Shown one piece after another: positions 1-6,326 of a DNA stretch of 9,242 bases. How positions within the stretch are numbered: position 1 is the first letter of the stretch; each line of letters starts with the position of its first letter. The DNA comes from Alphaproteobacteria bacterium. Its GTDB lineage: Bacteria; Pseudomonadota; Alphaproteobacteria; Caulobacterales; Caulobacteraceae. The position numbers were made by a program, and so were the translations under genes. Below the pieces are notes generated by a model. It saw only the letters and a list, made by a program, of their open reading frames with translations, was not told the DNA's origin and did not search any database. The DNA lies in assembly GCA_018895795.1 (NCBI GenBank), contig JAHINZ010000391.1:1-9242 (forward strand), in the 5' to 3' direction.

Positions 1-59
1 AAAAGGATGCCAATCAAGTCGCTTCAAAGTCCAACCCTACCTCACAATCCTCACTCTGC

Positions 60-136
<77 letters not shown>

Positions 137-143
137 AGATCTG

Positions 144-171
144 AAACGGCCTCCTTCGGGAGGCCGTTTTT
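144..171 (+). terminator. Intrinsic terminator of the initiator tRNA gene
   Basis: A perfect 11-bp stem (144-154 with 159-169) is closed by a TTCG tetraloop, which is very stable, and runs into five T residues (167-171). It begins eight bases after the tRNA CCA end, so it almost certainly ends the tRNA transcript. The A-rich left flank means it could also act weakly on transcripts arriving from the other strand. Confidence 0.9.
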
Positions 172-204
172 GTTCGTGCGCGTCACAGCGGGCCGACGGA
201 TATG

Positions 205-235
205 AAAACGGCGCGCACCTTGCGATGCGCGCCGT
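205..235 (-). terminator. Intrinsic terminator of the scoAB operon
   Basis: Read on the minus strand, a perfect 10-bp GC-rich stem (208-217 with 226-235, eight-base loop) is followed by a short T tract (complement of 205-208). It lies about 25 bases beyond the scoB stop codon, as expected for the end of the operon. Together with the tRNA terminator it insulates two convergent transcription units. Confidence 0.8.
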
Positions 236-258
236 CTGAGATCTGGCCGACGGGTCGC

Positions 259-909
259 TTATCGAGACGAGATCGCCGCCTCGAAGACCGCCTCGGTCTT
301 GGCCTTGATCTCATCGACCGTGACGCCGGGCGCCAGCTCAATGAGCCGGACCGGGGTCTTGCCGCGATTGATCTCGAACACACCCAGCTCGGTGATCAGC
401 AGATCGACCACGTGGGCGCCGGTCAGCGGCAGCGAGCAGGCCTTCAGCAGCTTGGGCGCGCCGGACTTCTCGCAATGGTCCATGACCACCACGACACGCT
501 TGACGCCGGCGACCAGATCCATCGCCCCGCCCATGCCCTTGACCATCTTGCCGGGCACCATCCAGTTGGCCAGATCGCCGGCCTGGCTGACCTGCATGCC
601 GCCCAGGATCGACAGGGCGATATGGCCGCCGCGGATCATGGCGAAACTGTCGGCCGACGAGAAATACGAGCTGGAGTCCAACTCGGTGATCGTCTGCTTG
701 CCGGCATTGATCAAGTCGGCGTCCTCGTCACCCTCGAACGGGAAGGGGCCCATGCCCAACATGCCGTTCTCGCTCTGCAGCGTGACGCTCATGCCTTCGG
801 GAATATAGTTGGCGACCAGGGTCGGAATGCCGATGCCCAGGTTCACGTAGAAGCCGTCGCGCAGTTCCTTGGCCGCGCGGGCCGCCATGTCGTCACGGGT
901 CCAGGCCAT
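259..909 (-). CDS. scoB: Succinyl-CoA:3-ketoacid CoA-transferase, subunit B
   Basis: This is the beta subunit (216 aa) of the heterodimeric enzyme that moves CoA from succinyl-CoA to acetoacetate, letting ketone bodies and degradation products enter central metabolism. The catalytic-loop motif SENGMLG lies at residues 46-52, with E47 the expected glutamate that forms the enzyme-CoA thioester. Further family blocks are NLGIGIPTL (23-31), EDADLINAGK and GGHIALSILGGMQVSQ. By recall, the chain aligns end to end with Bacillus ScoB. It fits ScoB better than PcaJ, the 3-oxoadipate enzyme, although the substrate is not proven by sequence. Its start codon overlaps the scoA stop by one base (TGATG), so translation is probably coupled and the subunits made in equal amounts. 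The stop TAA is followed by a terminator. Confidence 0.95.
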   Translation of the reverse strand: MAWTRDDMAARAAKELRDGFYVNLGIGIPTLVANYIPEGMSVTLQSENGMLGMGPFPFEGDEDADLINAGKQTITELDSSSYFSSADSFAMIRGGHIALSILGGMQVSQAGDLANWMVPGKMVKGMGGAMDLVAGVKRVVVVMDHCEKSGAPKLLKACSLPLTGAHVVDLLITELGVFEINRGKTPVRLIELAPGVTVDEIKAKTEAVFEAAISSR

Positions 910-1634
910 CAGACGGCTTCCTCGGTCTTGTGTTCCCTGGGGCGCGTGGTCACCCGTTCGATGCGCTTTTCGAACGTGGCGCCCTTCAGCACGCGGTCGA
1001 CATAGATACCGGGCGTGTGGATCTTGTCCTTGTCCAGCCCGCCGACGACGACGATGTCCTCGACCTCGACGACGCAGGCCTTGCCGGCCGTGGCCATCAT
1101 CGGGTTGAAGTTGCGGGCGGTCTTTCGATAGATCAGATTGCCCTCGGCGTCGGCCTGCCAGGCCTTGACGATCGACAGGTCGGCGGTGAGGCCGCGCTCC
1201 ATCACATAGAGCTCGCCGTCGAACTCGCGAACTTCCTTGCCCTCGGCCACCAGGGTGCCGACCCCGGTCTTGGTGAAGAAGGCGGGAATGCCCGCGCCGC
1301 CGGCGCGGATCCGTTCGGCCAGGGTGCCCTGGGGATTAAACTCCAATTCCAGCTCGCCGCTGAGGTACAGCTGTTCGAACAGCTTGTTCTCCCCCACATA
1401 GGACGAGATCATCTTCTTGATCTGGCGGTTCTCCAGCAGGATCCCCAGGCCGAAGCCATCGACGCCGCAATTGTTGGAGACGACCGTGAGGTCCTTGACG
1501 CCCGTCTCGCGGATCGCCGCGATCAGATTTTCCGGAATGCCGCAGAGGCCAAAGCCTCCGGCCATGATGGTCATGCCGTCGAACAACAGCCCTGACAGGG
1601 CCGAGGCGGCGTCCTTGCTTATCTTGTCGACCAT
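909..1634 (-). CDS. scoA: Succinyl-CoA:3-ketoacid CoA-transferase, subunit A
   Basis: This is the alpha subunit (241 aa) of the same CoA-transferase. The CoA-transferase signature GGFGLCGIPENLI is at residues 26-38, SNNCGVD at 52-58, and GGAGIPAFFT at 111-120; the block RKTARNFNPMM follows in the second half. The pattern SNNCGVD plus VGENK plus ARNFNP matches ScoA as I remember it and differs from PcaI (which has SNNAG and ARNFGP), so acetoacetate is the likelier acceptor. The start ATG at 1634 has a good Shine-Dalgarno (GGAGG, complement of 1639-1643) five or so bases upstream. It is the first gene of a two-gene operon with scoB. The soluble cytoplasmic enzyme would serve growth on acetoacetate, leucine or aromatic amino acids, or hydroxybutyrate turnover. 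Which of these applies cannot be told from the window. Confidence 0.95.
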   Translation of the reverse strand: MVDKISKDAASALSGLLFDGMTIMAGGFGLCGIPENLIAAIRETGVKDLTVVSNNCGVDGFGLGILLENRQIKKMISSYVGENKLFEQLYLSGELELEFNPQGTLAERIRAGGAGIPAFFTKTGVGTLVAEGKEVREFDGELYVMERGLTADLSIVKAWQADAEGNLIYRKTARNFNPMMATAGKACVVEVEDIVVVGGLDKDKIHTPGIYVDRVLKGATFEKRIERVTTRPREHKTEEAV

Positions 1635-1745
1635 GGGTCCTCCGCGTCCGGTTTCTGGCGTTCCGGTGTTTGGCGAAAGCTCTCGCCCGGTCGCCCAAGA
1701 AATTCAACCCTTGATGAATAAATTTTCGCCGCCCGGAGACGACGC
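1635..1745. promoter_or_regulatory. Divergent intergenic region scoA / kefF
   Basis: These 111 bases must hold the promoters for both divergent units. The only marked compositional feature is an AT-rich tract at 1699-1726, unusual in this GC-rich window. On the plus strand it would put a -10-like element about 20-25 bases before the kefF start. I cannot match a full -35/-10 pair on either strand, so this is a location call, not a mapped promoter. Confidence 0.3.
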
Positions 1746-2330
1746 GTGACGACAGAGGCTAACACCGGCGGCCCGCCGCCCGCCACCTCCGGGGTGCTGC
1801 TGGTGCTGGCGCATCCCGCGCTTGAACGCTCGCGCGCCAATCGGGCCATGGCCAAGGCCGCGAAGGGTCTTTCCTGCGTCACCTTCCGCGATCTCTATGA
1901 AACCTATCCGGACTTCGCGGTGGATATCGAGGCCGAGCAGGCGTCTCTGGTGGCGCATGACGTCATCGCCCTGCAGTTTCCGCTGTACTGGTATTCAACG
2001 CCGGCCCTGATGAAGGAGTGGCTGGACCTGGTCTGGCTGCATGGCTTCGCCTACGGCCATGACGGCGTCGCCCTAAAGGGCAAGCGCCTGTTCGTCGCCT
2101 GCACCACGGGCGCCAGCGCCAAGGCCTATCACGCCCAGGGCTATAACCGGTTCTCGATGGACGATTTCCTGCGCCCCCTGGAGCAGACGGCGCATCTCTG
2201 TGGCATGACCTGGGAAACGCCTTTCGTCGTCCACGGCGCCGCGGTCAAGGACGACGACGCCCTGAAGGCCGAAGCTGAACGCTACAAGGCGAGGGTCGCC
2301 TCGTTGCTCCCCGCGCAACAGGAGGTCTGA
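1746..2330 (+). CDS. kefF: KefF-like flavodoxin-fold quinone reductase, ancillary subunit of the K+ efflux system
   Basis: The 194-aa product is a Flavodoxin_2 (NQO1/MdaB/KefF) family protein. It has the N-terminal strand VLLVLAHP (17-24), then DLYETYPDFAVDI (49-61), the FMN-contact block FPLYWYSTPALMKEWLD (78-94) and HGFAYGHDG (99-107). Its order of motifs matches E. coli KefF closely, and it sits directly upstream of a KefC-like gene as kefF does in E. coli. KefF binds the cytoplasmic KTN domain of KefC, is needed for full efflux activity, and reduces electrophilic quinones with NAD(P)H. The start is GTG at 1746 with GGAGA upstream, leaving a Gly/Pro-rich tail of about 15 residues before the fold. 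No later start is obvious. It could be a free quinone reductase, but the gene pairing argues against that. Confidence 0.88.
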   Translation: MTTEANTGGPPPATSGVLLVLAHPALERSRANRAMAKAAKGLSCVTFRDLYETYPDFAVDIEAEQASLVAHDVIALQFPLYWYSTPALMKEWLDLVWLHGFAYGHDGVALKGKRLFVACTTGASAKAYHAQGYNRFSMDDFLRPLEQTAHLCGMTWETPFVVHGAAVKDDDALKAEAERYKARVASLLPAQQEV

Positions 2331-2333
2331 CCG

Positions 2334-4235
2334 GTGCAATCCTTCCTCACCCAGACCCTGGTCTATCTGGGCGCGGCCGTGATCTCGGTGCCGATCGCCA
2401 AGCGGCTCGGCCTGGGCTCGGTGCTGGGCTATCTGATCGCCGGCGTGCTGATCGGGCCCTATGCCCTGTCCCTGGTCGGCGCCCAGGCCGACGTGATGAA
2501 GTTCGCCGAGTTCGGCGTGGTCATCCTGTTGTTCCTGATCGGGTTGGAGGTGCGGCCCTCGGCCCTGTGGGAGATGCGCAAGGCGATCTTCGGGTTCGGC
2601 GGGGCCCAGGTGGCGGGCACCTCGGTGGCCATCGCCGGGGTCTCGATGCTGCTGGGCCTGCCGTGGCAGACCGCCCTGGCCGTGGGCCTGGTGCTGGCCA
2701 TGTCGTCGACCGCGATCGTGTTGCAGACCCTCGACGAAAAAGGGCTGCGGCAGGGGCCCGTGGGGCGCGCGGCGTTCGGCATCCTGTTGCTGCAGGATCT
2801 GGCTGTCATTCCGATGTTCGCCCTGCTGCCGTTGCTGGCCACGGTCGCGCCCACCACGGCGGCCAGCGCCGAGGCGCATGGCGCGAGTCTGGTGGCTCAC
2901 CTGCCGATCTGGGCGCAGGGCCTGTCCGTGCTGGCGGCCGTCGCCGCGGTCGTGGGCGGCGGACGTTATCTGGTGCGACCGCTGTTTCGCTTTATCGCCG
3001 AGTCGCGGCTGCGCGAGATCTTCACCGCCGCCGCCCTGCTGATCGTGGTCGGCGTGGCCAGTCTGATGCAGACGGTGGGGCTGTCGCCGGCCCTGGGCGC
3101 GTTTCTGGCGGGCGTCGTGCTGGCCGAAAGCGAATTCCGCCGCGAGCTGGAAACCGATATCGAGCCGTTCCGGGGGCTGTTGTTGGGCCTGTTCTTCATC
3201 ACCGTCGGAGCCGGCGTCGATCTGCCGCTGATCGCCACCCAGCCCCTGACCCTGATCGGTCTGGTTCTGGGGCTGATGAGCCTGAAATTCCTGGTCATGC
3301 TGGGCCTGGCCCGGCTGTTTGGCGCCCCGCTGCGCGGCGCAGCGGCCGTGGCCACGGCCCTGGCCCAGGGCGGAGAATTCGCCTTCGTGCTGCTGACCTT
3401 CACGGTCGGGGCCGGCGTGATCGGCGCCACCCTGGCGGCCCTGCTGACCGCCGCCGTCGCCGTGTCGATGGCGCTGACGCCCCTGGCCATGATCCTTTAT
3501 GAGCGGATCGCGGCGGCGGTGGACGCGGCCATTCCCGACGTCGCGCCCGACACCGGCGCTTTCGACGACAGCGAGCCCGACATCATCATCGCCGGCTTTG
3601 GCCGGTTTGGTCAGATCACCGGCCGCCTGCTGACCGCCAACGGCTTCCGGTCGACCGTTCTGGACAGCGATATCGAGCAGATCGACCTGCTGCGCCGCTT
3701 CGGCCGCCGGGTGCACTATGGCGACGCGACGCGGATGGACCTGCTGCGCGCCGCCGGCATCGCGCGGGCGCGGATGCTGATCGTGGCCCTGGATGATCGG
3801 GAAAAGACCGTGGAACTGGTCGAGACGGCCCGCGAGGCCTTTCCGGATCTGGTGATCCTGGCCCGGGCCTGGGATCGCCGCCATGCCTATGACCTGCTGG
3901 CCCATGGCGCCGACGCTGTGGAGCGCGAGACCTTCGAGTCGGCCCTGGCCCTGGGGGCCACCGCCTTGCAGAAGCTGGGCTTTCGCGCTCACCGCGCTCA
4001 CCGCGCGGCGTCGTTCTTCCGTCGGCACGACCGCCGCAGCTTCGAGGAGCTGCGGCCGGTGTGGGGCCAGGAAGAGGCCTATATCCTGGCCTCGCGCGAC
4101 GCGTCCAAGACCATGGAAAAGCTGCTGGCCGCTGACCTGGCGCGGATGCGCCCCGGCGACGGCGGCGGGGCGTGGGACACCGCCAGCCTGGAGCAGGAAC
4201 TGCGCGAGCGGGCGGAGCGCGAAGGGGCGGAGTAG
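2334..4235 (+). CDS. kefC: KefC/KefB-type glutathione-regulated K+/H+ antiporter (CPA2 family)
   Basis: The protein has 633 aa, close to KefC (620). Residues 1 to about 390 form the hydrophobic Na+/H+-exchanger-type membrane domain, including the cytoplasmic loop RELETDIEPFRGLLLGLFF (the regulatory HALESD-type loop of KefC; D275 lies in it). A Rossmann TrkA-N/KTN domain starts at residue 416 with IIIAGFGRFGQITGR and the adjacent HYGDATRMDLL. Aligned by memory to E. coli KefC with a constant offset of 15, the glutathione-contact arginines R416 and R516 are kept as R431 and R531, while N551 corresponds to D566. Such transporters release K+ and admit protons when glutathione adducts bind, acidifying the cytoplasm against electrophiles. 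GTG at 2334 is preceded by GGAGGT (2321-2326) inside the end of kefF, only three bases after its stop, so the two form an operon. Confidence 0.9.
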   Translation: MQSFLTQTLVYLGAAVISVPIAKRLGLGSVLGYLIAGVLIGPYALSLVGAQADVMKFAEFGVVILLFLIGLEVRPSALWEMRKAIFGFGGAQVAGTSVAIAGVSMLLGLPWQTALAVGLVLAMSSTAIVLQTLDEKGLRQGPVGRAAFGILLLQDLAVIPMFALLPLLATVAPTTAASAEAHGASLVAHLPIWAQGLSVLAAVAAVVGGGRYLVRPLFRFIAESRLREIFTAAALLIVVGVASLMQTVGLSPALGAFLAGVVLAESEFRRELETDIEPFRGLLLGLFFITVGAGVDLPLIATQPLTLIGLVLGLMSLKFLVMLGLARLFGAPLRGAAAVATALAQGGEFAFVLLTFTVGAGVIGATLAALLTAAVAVSMALTPLAMILYERIAAAVDAAIPDVAPDTGAFDDSEPDIIIAGFGRFGQITGRLLTANGFRSTVLDSDIEQIDLLRRFGRRVHYGDATRMDLLRAAGIARARMLIVALDDREKTVELVETAREAFPDLVILARAWDRRHAYDLLAHGADAVERETFESALALGATALQKLGFRAHRAHRAASFFRRHDRRSFEELRPVWGQEEAYILASRDASKTMEKLLAADLARMRPGDGGGAWDTASLEQELRERAEREGAE

Positions 4236-4242
4236 GCGAATA

Positions 4243-4395
4243 CAGGCCCCCTCCGCGCCGGAGCCTGTCCTCGGGCGCGCGCTTCGCGCGACCCGGGGGG
4301 CGCTCCTCCCCCGGAGGGAGAAGATGAATTCATCCGCCCCGTCCGGGGGAGGACGACCGCGAAGCGGTCCGGTGGGGGCGAGTCATCGCCCCCAC
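4243..4395. repeat. Cluster of extragenic inverted repeats (hairpin mosaic)
   Basis: The gap after kefC (4236-4405) has no gene but at least five self-complementary units. They are a bulged hairpin at 4243-4267; a GC stem at 4272-4295 (cgggcgcgcg with cgcgcg-a-cccg); a 12-bp inverted repeat with arms 4304-4315 and 4342-4353, enclosing the perfect palindrome GATGAATTCATC (4323-4334); a 6-bp stem at 4355-4369; and a perfect 10-bp stem at 4372-4395 with the loop GTCA. The last hairpin contains GAGTC (4380-4384), a GANTC site. None has a T tract, so these are not classic terminators. The arrangement fits the mosaic intergenic repeats known from Caulobacter (CerM-type, some with GANTC sites); identity with that family is inferred. 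It separates two convergent genes. Confidence 0.75.
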
Positions 4396-4405
4396 ATTGT
4401 TCAGT

Positions 4406-5113
4406 CTACTGGGTGATCGGCCGCAGGATGATTTCCACGCGACGGTTCTGGCTGCGGCCTTCGGCCGTGCCGTTGTCGGCGACCGGTTGACGCTCGCCCA
4501 TACCGGCCACGAAGATGCGGTCGCCCAGCACGCGGCCGGGGCCGGTCAGATAGCCGGCCACCGAACTGGCGCGACGCTCCGAGAGGCTCTGGTTATAGGC
4601 GTCGGGACCGCTGGAGTCGGCGTGGCCCACGACGTCAATGGTCGTCTGGGGATAGGCGTTCAGGGTGCGGGCGACGTCGTCGAGCACGCGGGTGAACTGC
4701 GGCTGGACGTCGGACTGGTCGACGGCGAAGGTCACGTCGCTGGGCATCACCAGCACGATCTGGTCGCCGTTGCGGCGGATCAGCACGCCCGAACCCTCGA
4801 GGCTACGACGGAAGTCAGCCTGCTGACGGTCCATATAGTTGCCGACCGCGCCGCCGGCCAAGGCGCCGATGCCGGCGCCGATAAGCGCGTTCTTGCGGCC
4901 CTGTTCGCCGGAATTGGTGTTGGTCAGATAGCCCAACACCGCGCCGACGCCGGCGCCGCTCAGGACGCCCGTGCCGGTATTGTTGCGGACGGGCATGCCG
5001 GTATAGGGATCGGTGGTGGTGCAGGCGGTCAGGGCGGCGGCGCCCATCAGCAGGGCGGCGATCGCGAGCGGAGCCCGCATCTTTGAGGTCGGGGCGGCGG
5101 TCTTGTTCGTCAT
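4406..5113 (-). CDS. YiaD-like OmpA-family outer-membrane lipoprotein
   Basis: The 235-aa protein starts with a lipoprotein signal peptide: hydrophobic residues 14-30 ending in the lipobox LTAC, so C31 would be lipidated. A glycine-zipper region follows (about 47-93, GAGVGAVLG and GAGIGALAGGAVG), then an OmpA C-terminal peptidoglycan-binding domain (about 117-233). D166 (in GHADSSG) and R181 (in LSERRA) occupy the places of the OmpA residues that grip diaminopimelate, and NRRVEI closes the domain. This order is that of E. coli YiaD. It would tether the outer membrane to the cell wall. The reading frame stays open upstream to 5338, but ATG 5113 is preferred: it is preceded by GGAAG nine bases away and places the signal peptide at the N-terminus. 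ATG at codon 12 is also possible. No operon partner is visible. Confidence 0.9.
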   Translation of the reverse strand: MTNKTAAPTSKMRAPLAIAALLMGAAALTACTTTDPYTGMPVRNNTGTGVLSGAGVGAVLGYLTNTNSGEQGRKNALIGAGIGALAGGAVGNYMDRQQADFRRSLEGSGVLIRRNGDQIVLVMPSDVTFAVDQSDVQPQFTRVLDDVARTLNAYPQTTIDVVGHADSSGPDAYNQSLSERRASSVAGYLTGPGRVLGDRIFVAGMGERQPVADNGTAEGRSQNRRVEIILRPITQ

Positions 5114-5303
5114 GATAATGGGCTTCCGTGTTTCGGGGGCGTGTCGCCACGCTTGATCATAGACAGGGCAAACGCCTGTCCCACGGTCAAGTTCCATCAA
5201 CGCGCATGAGCCCGCGATGAACAGCCCTTCGCTCGGCGTCTTTCCCAGTGTAGTAAGATCAGACTTACTAGTTTCCCGACTGACTCTTGAAGGCTTCGTC
5301 CCT
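5114..5303. promoter_or_regulatory. Divergent regulatory region between the lipoprotein and oxygenase genes
   Basis: These 190 bases separate two divergent genes and must hold both promoters. Two inverted repeats stand out: GACAGG-N7-CCTGTC at 5162-5180, nearer the lipoprotein gene, and the perfect 7-6-7 repeat at 5251-5270 nearer the oxygenase. On the minus strand, TTGACC (5190-5185) and TATGAT (5161-5156) are promoter-like, but their 23-base spacing is too long for a standard pair. No full promoter is called. Confidence 0.5.
5251..5270. promoter_or_regulatory. Operator-like perfect inverted repeat upstream of the oxygenase
   Basis: TAGTAAG (5251-5257) and CTTACTA (5264-5270) are perfect reverse complements around a six-base spacer ATCAGA, 33 bases before the proposed oxygenase start. 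A 20-base dyad with AT-rich arms in such GC-rich DNA is typical of a dimeric repressor site. The arms end in TAGTA/TACTA, which resembles operators of HxlR- or MarR-type regulators. That assignment is a guess, and no regulator gene is in the window. Confidence 0.55.
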
Positions 5304-6239
5304 GTGTCCACCTCCGCGATCGAACCGGTCTCTTTCACGCTCTATAACAAGGATTTCGCGGGCTTCGCCCAAGCTCTGGGCGCCTCGTTCGAGCGCTACG
5401 GCTTCGCCGTGTTGTCGGAATACGACCTGGACCAGGACCGCATCGACGCGGCGATTTCCGACGCCAAGGCCTTCTTCGCCCTGCCGGTCGACATCAAGAC
5501 GCACTATGCCGGGGTCAAGGGCGGCGCGCGCGGCTACATCCCGTTCGGCGTCGAAACCGCCAAGGGCGCGACCCATCACGACCTGAAGGAATTCTGGCAC
5601 ATGGGCCGCGATCTGCCGCCCGGCCACCGCTTCCGCGCCACCATGGCCGACAATGTCTGGCCCGCCGAGATCCCGGCCTTCAAGCACGACGTCAGCTGGT
5701 TCTACAACGCGCTCGACAGCATGGGCGGCAAGGTGCTGGAGGCGATCGCCACCTATCTGAAGCTGGACCGCCATTTCTTCGCCCCGACGATCGAGAACGG
5801 CAACAGCGTCCTGCGCCTGCTGCACTATCCGCCGATCCCGATCGACGCCACCGGCGTGCGGGCCGGCGCCCACGGCGACATCAACACCATCACCCTGCTG
5901 ATGGGCGCCGAAGAGGGCGGGCTGGAGCTTCTGGACCGGAACGGCGACTGGTTGCCGATCAATCCGCCGCCGGGCTGCATCGTGATCAATATCGGCGACA
6001 TGCTGGAGCGCCTGACCAACCACGTCCTGCCCTCGACGATCCACCGCGTCCAGAACCCGCCGGCCGAGCGCCGCCACATCCCGCGCTATTCGACGCCGTT
6101 CTTCCTGCACTTCGCGTCGGACTACGAGATCAAGACCCTGCCGGGCTGCATCACGCCCGAAAATCCGGACCGCTATCCGGAGTCGATCACCGCCGACGAG
6201 TTTCTTCAGCAGCGCCTGCGCGAGATCAAGCTGGCCTAG
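5304..6239 (+). CDS. 2-oxoglutarate/Fe(II)-dependent oxygenase, isopenicillin N synthase family
   Basis: With the start at GTG 5304 the product has 311 aa, normal for this family. It has the N-terminal DIOX_N region (about residues 15-130, including YGFAVLSEYDL and GGARGYIPFG). The double-stranded beta-helix core follows, with the iron ligands H190 and D192 (in AHGDINTITLL) and H247 (in STIHRV), and the R261-Y-S263 motif that binds the 2-oxoglutarate carboxylate. All catalytic residues are present. The frame is open to ATG 5217, but that extension has no family-like sequence, a poor ribosome site, and would bury the inverted repeat at 5251-5270; GAAGG at 5289-5293 supports 5304. Substrate is unknown: relatives hydroxylate or cyclise small molecules, and nothing nearby suggests a pathway. 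It appears to be a single-gene unit ending at a strong terminator. Confidence 0.9.
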   Translation: MSTSAIEPVSFTLYNKDFAGFAQALGASFERYGFAVLSEYDLDQDRIDAAISDAKAFFALPVDIKTHYAGVKGGARGYIPFGVETAKGATHHDLKEFWHMGRDLPPGHRFRATMADNVWPAEIPAFKHDVSWFYNALDSMGGKVLEAIATYLKLDRHFFAPTIENGNSVLRLLHYPPIPIDATGVRAGAHGDINTITLLMGAEEGGLELLDRNGDWLPINPPPGCIVINIGDMLERLTNHVLPSTIHRVQNPPAERRHIPRYSTPFFLHFASDYEIKTLPGCITPENPDRYPESITADEFLQQRLREIKLA

Positions 6240-6292
6240 GCGCTCTCGGGGTTCGGGTCATCGACCGAAAGCCGCATCCCCACTGAAAGATC

Positions 6293-6326
6293 AAAAGCCC
6301 CACCGAGCGCACCGGTGGGGCTTTTT
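6293..6326. terminator. Bidirectional intrinsic terminator between convergent genes
   Basis: A perfect 13-bp stem (6293-6305 with 6313-6325) has a seven-base loop and T tracts on both strands: T6322-6326 on plus and the complement of A6293-6296 on minus. On the plus strand it ends the oxygenase transcript; on the minus strand it begins immediately after the TAG stop of the TadG-like gene (6327-6329), so one structure serves both. Confidence 0.92.

Noticed and set aside
1..59. Search for a tRNA promoter upstream of the initiator tRNA.
   Set aside because: No convincing -35/-10 pair; the tRNA may be processed from a longer transcript starting outside the window.
202..1005. Plus-strand frames opposite scoB and scoA.
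   Set aside because: They mirror the real CoA-transferase genes, have biased composition, and one spans the scoAB terminator and both genes' junction.
1711..1724. FNR/FixK-like box beginning TTGAT in the scoA-kefF gap.
   Set aside because: Only the left half-site matches; the right half (AAATT) does not fit ATCAA.
2073..4028. Minus-strand open frame of 651 codons, longer than the kefC gene it opposes.
   Set aside because: Its translation is low-complexity (Gln, His, Gly, Arg, Asp rich) with no family motifs, and it lies antisense to a well-conserved KefF/KefC pair. Long antisense frames are expected with high-GC codon bias.
5217..5303. N-terminal extension of the oxygenase to ATG 5217.
   Set aside because: The extra 29 residues do not resemble the family N-terminus, the ribosome site is weak, and the stretch contains the operator-like dyad.
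5114..5338. N-terminal extension of the OmpA lipoprotein to a start at 5338.
   Set aside because: It would bury the signal peptide about 100 residues inside the protein and overlap the oxygenase gene; ATG 5113 has a ribosome site and the proper lipoprotein N-terminus.
5268..6110. Minus-strand frame of 280 codons opposite the oxygenase.
   Set aside because: No recognisable domain; the sense strand encodes a complete enzyme with all catalytic residues.
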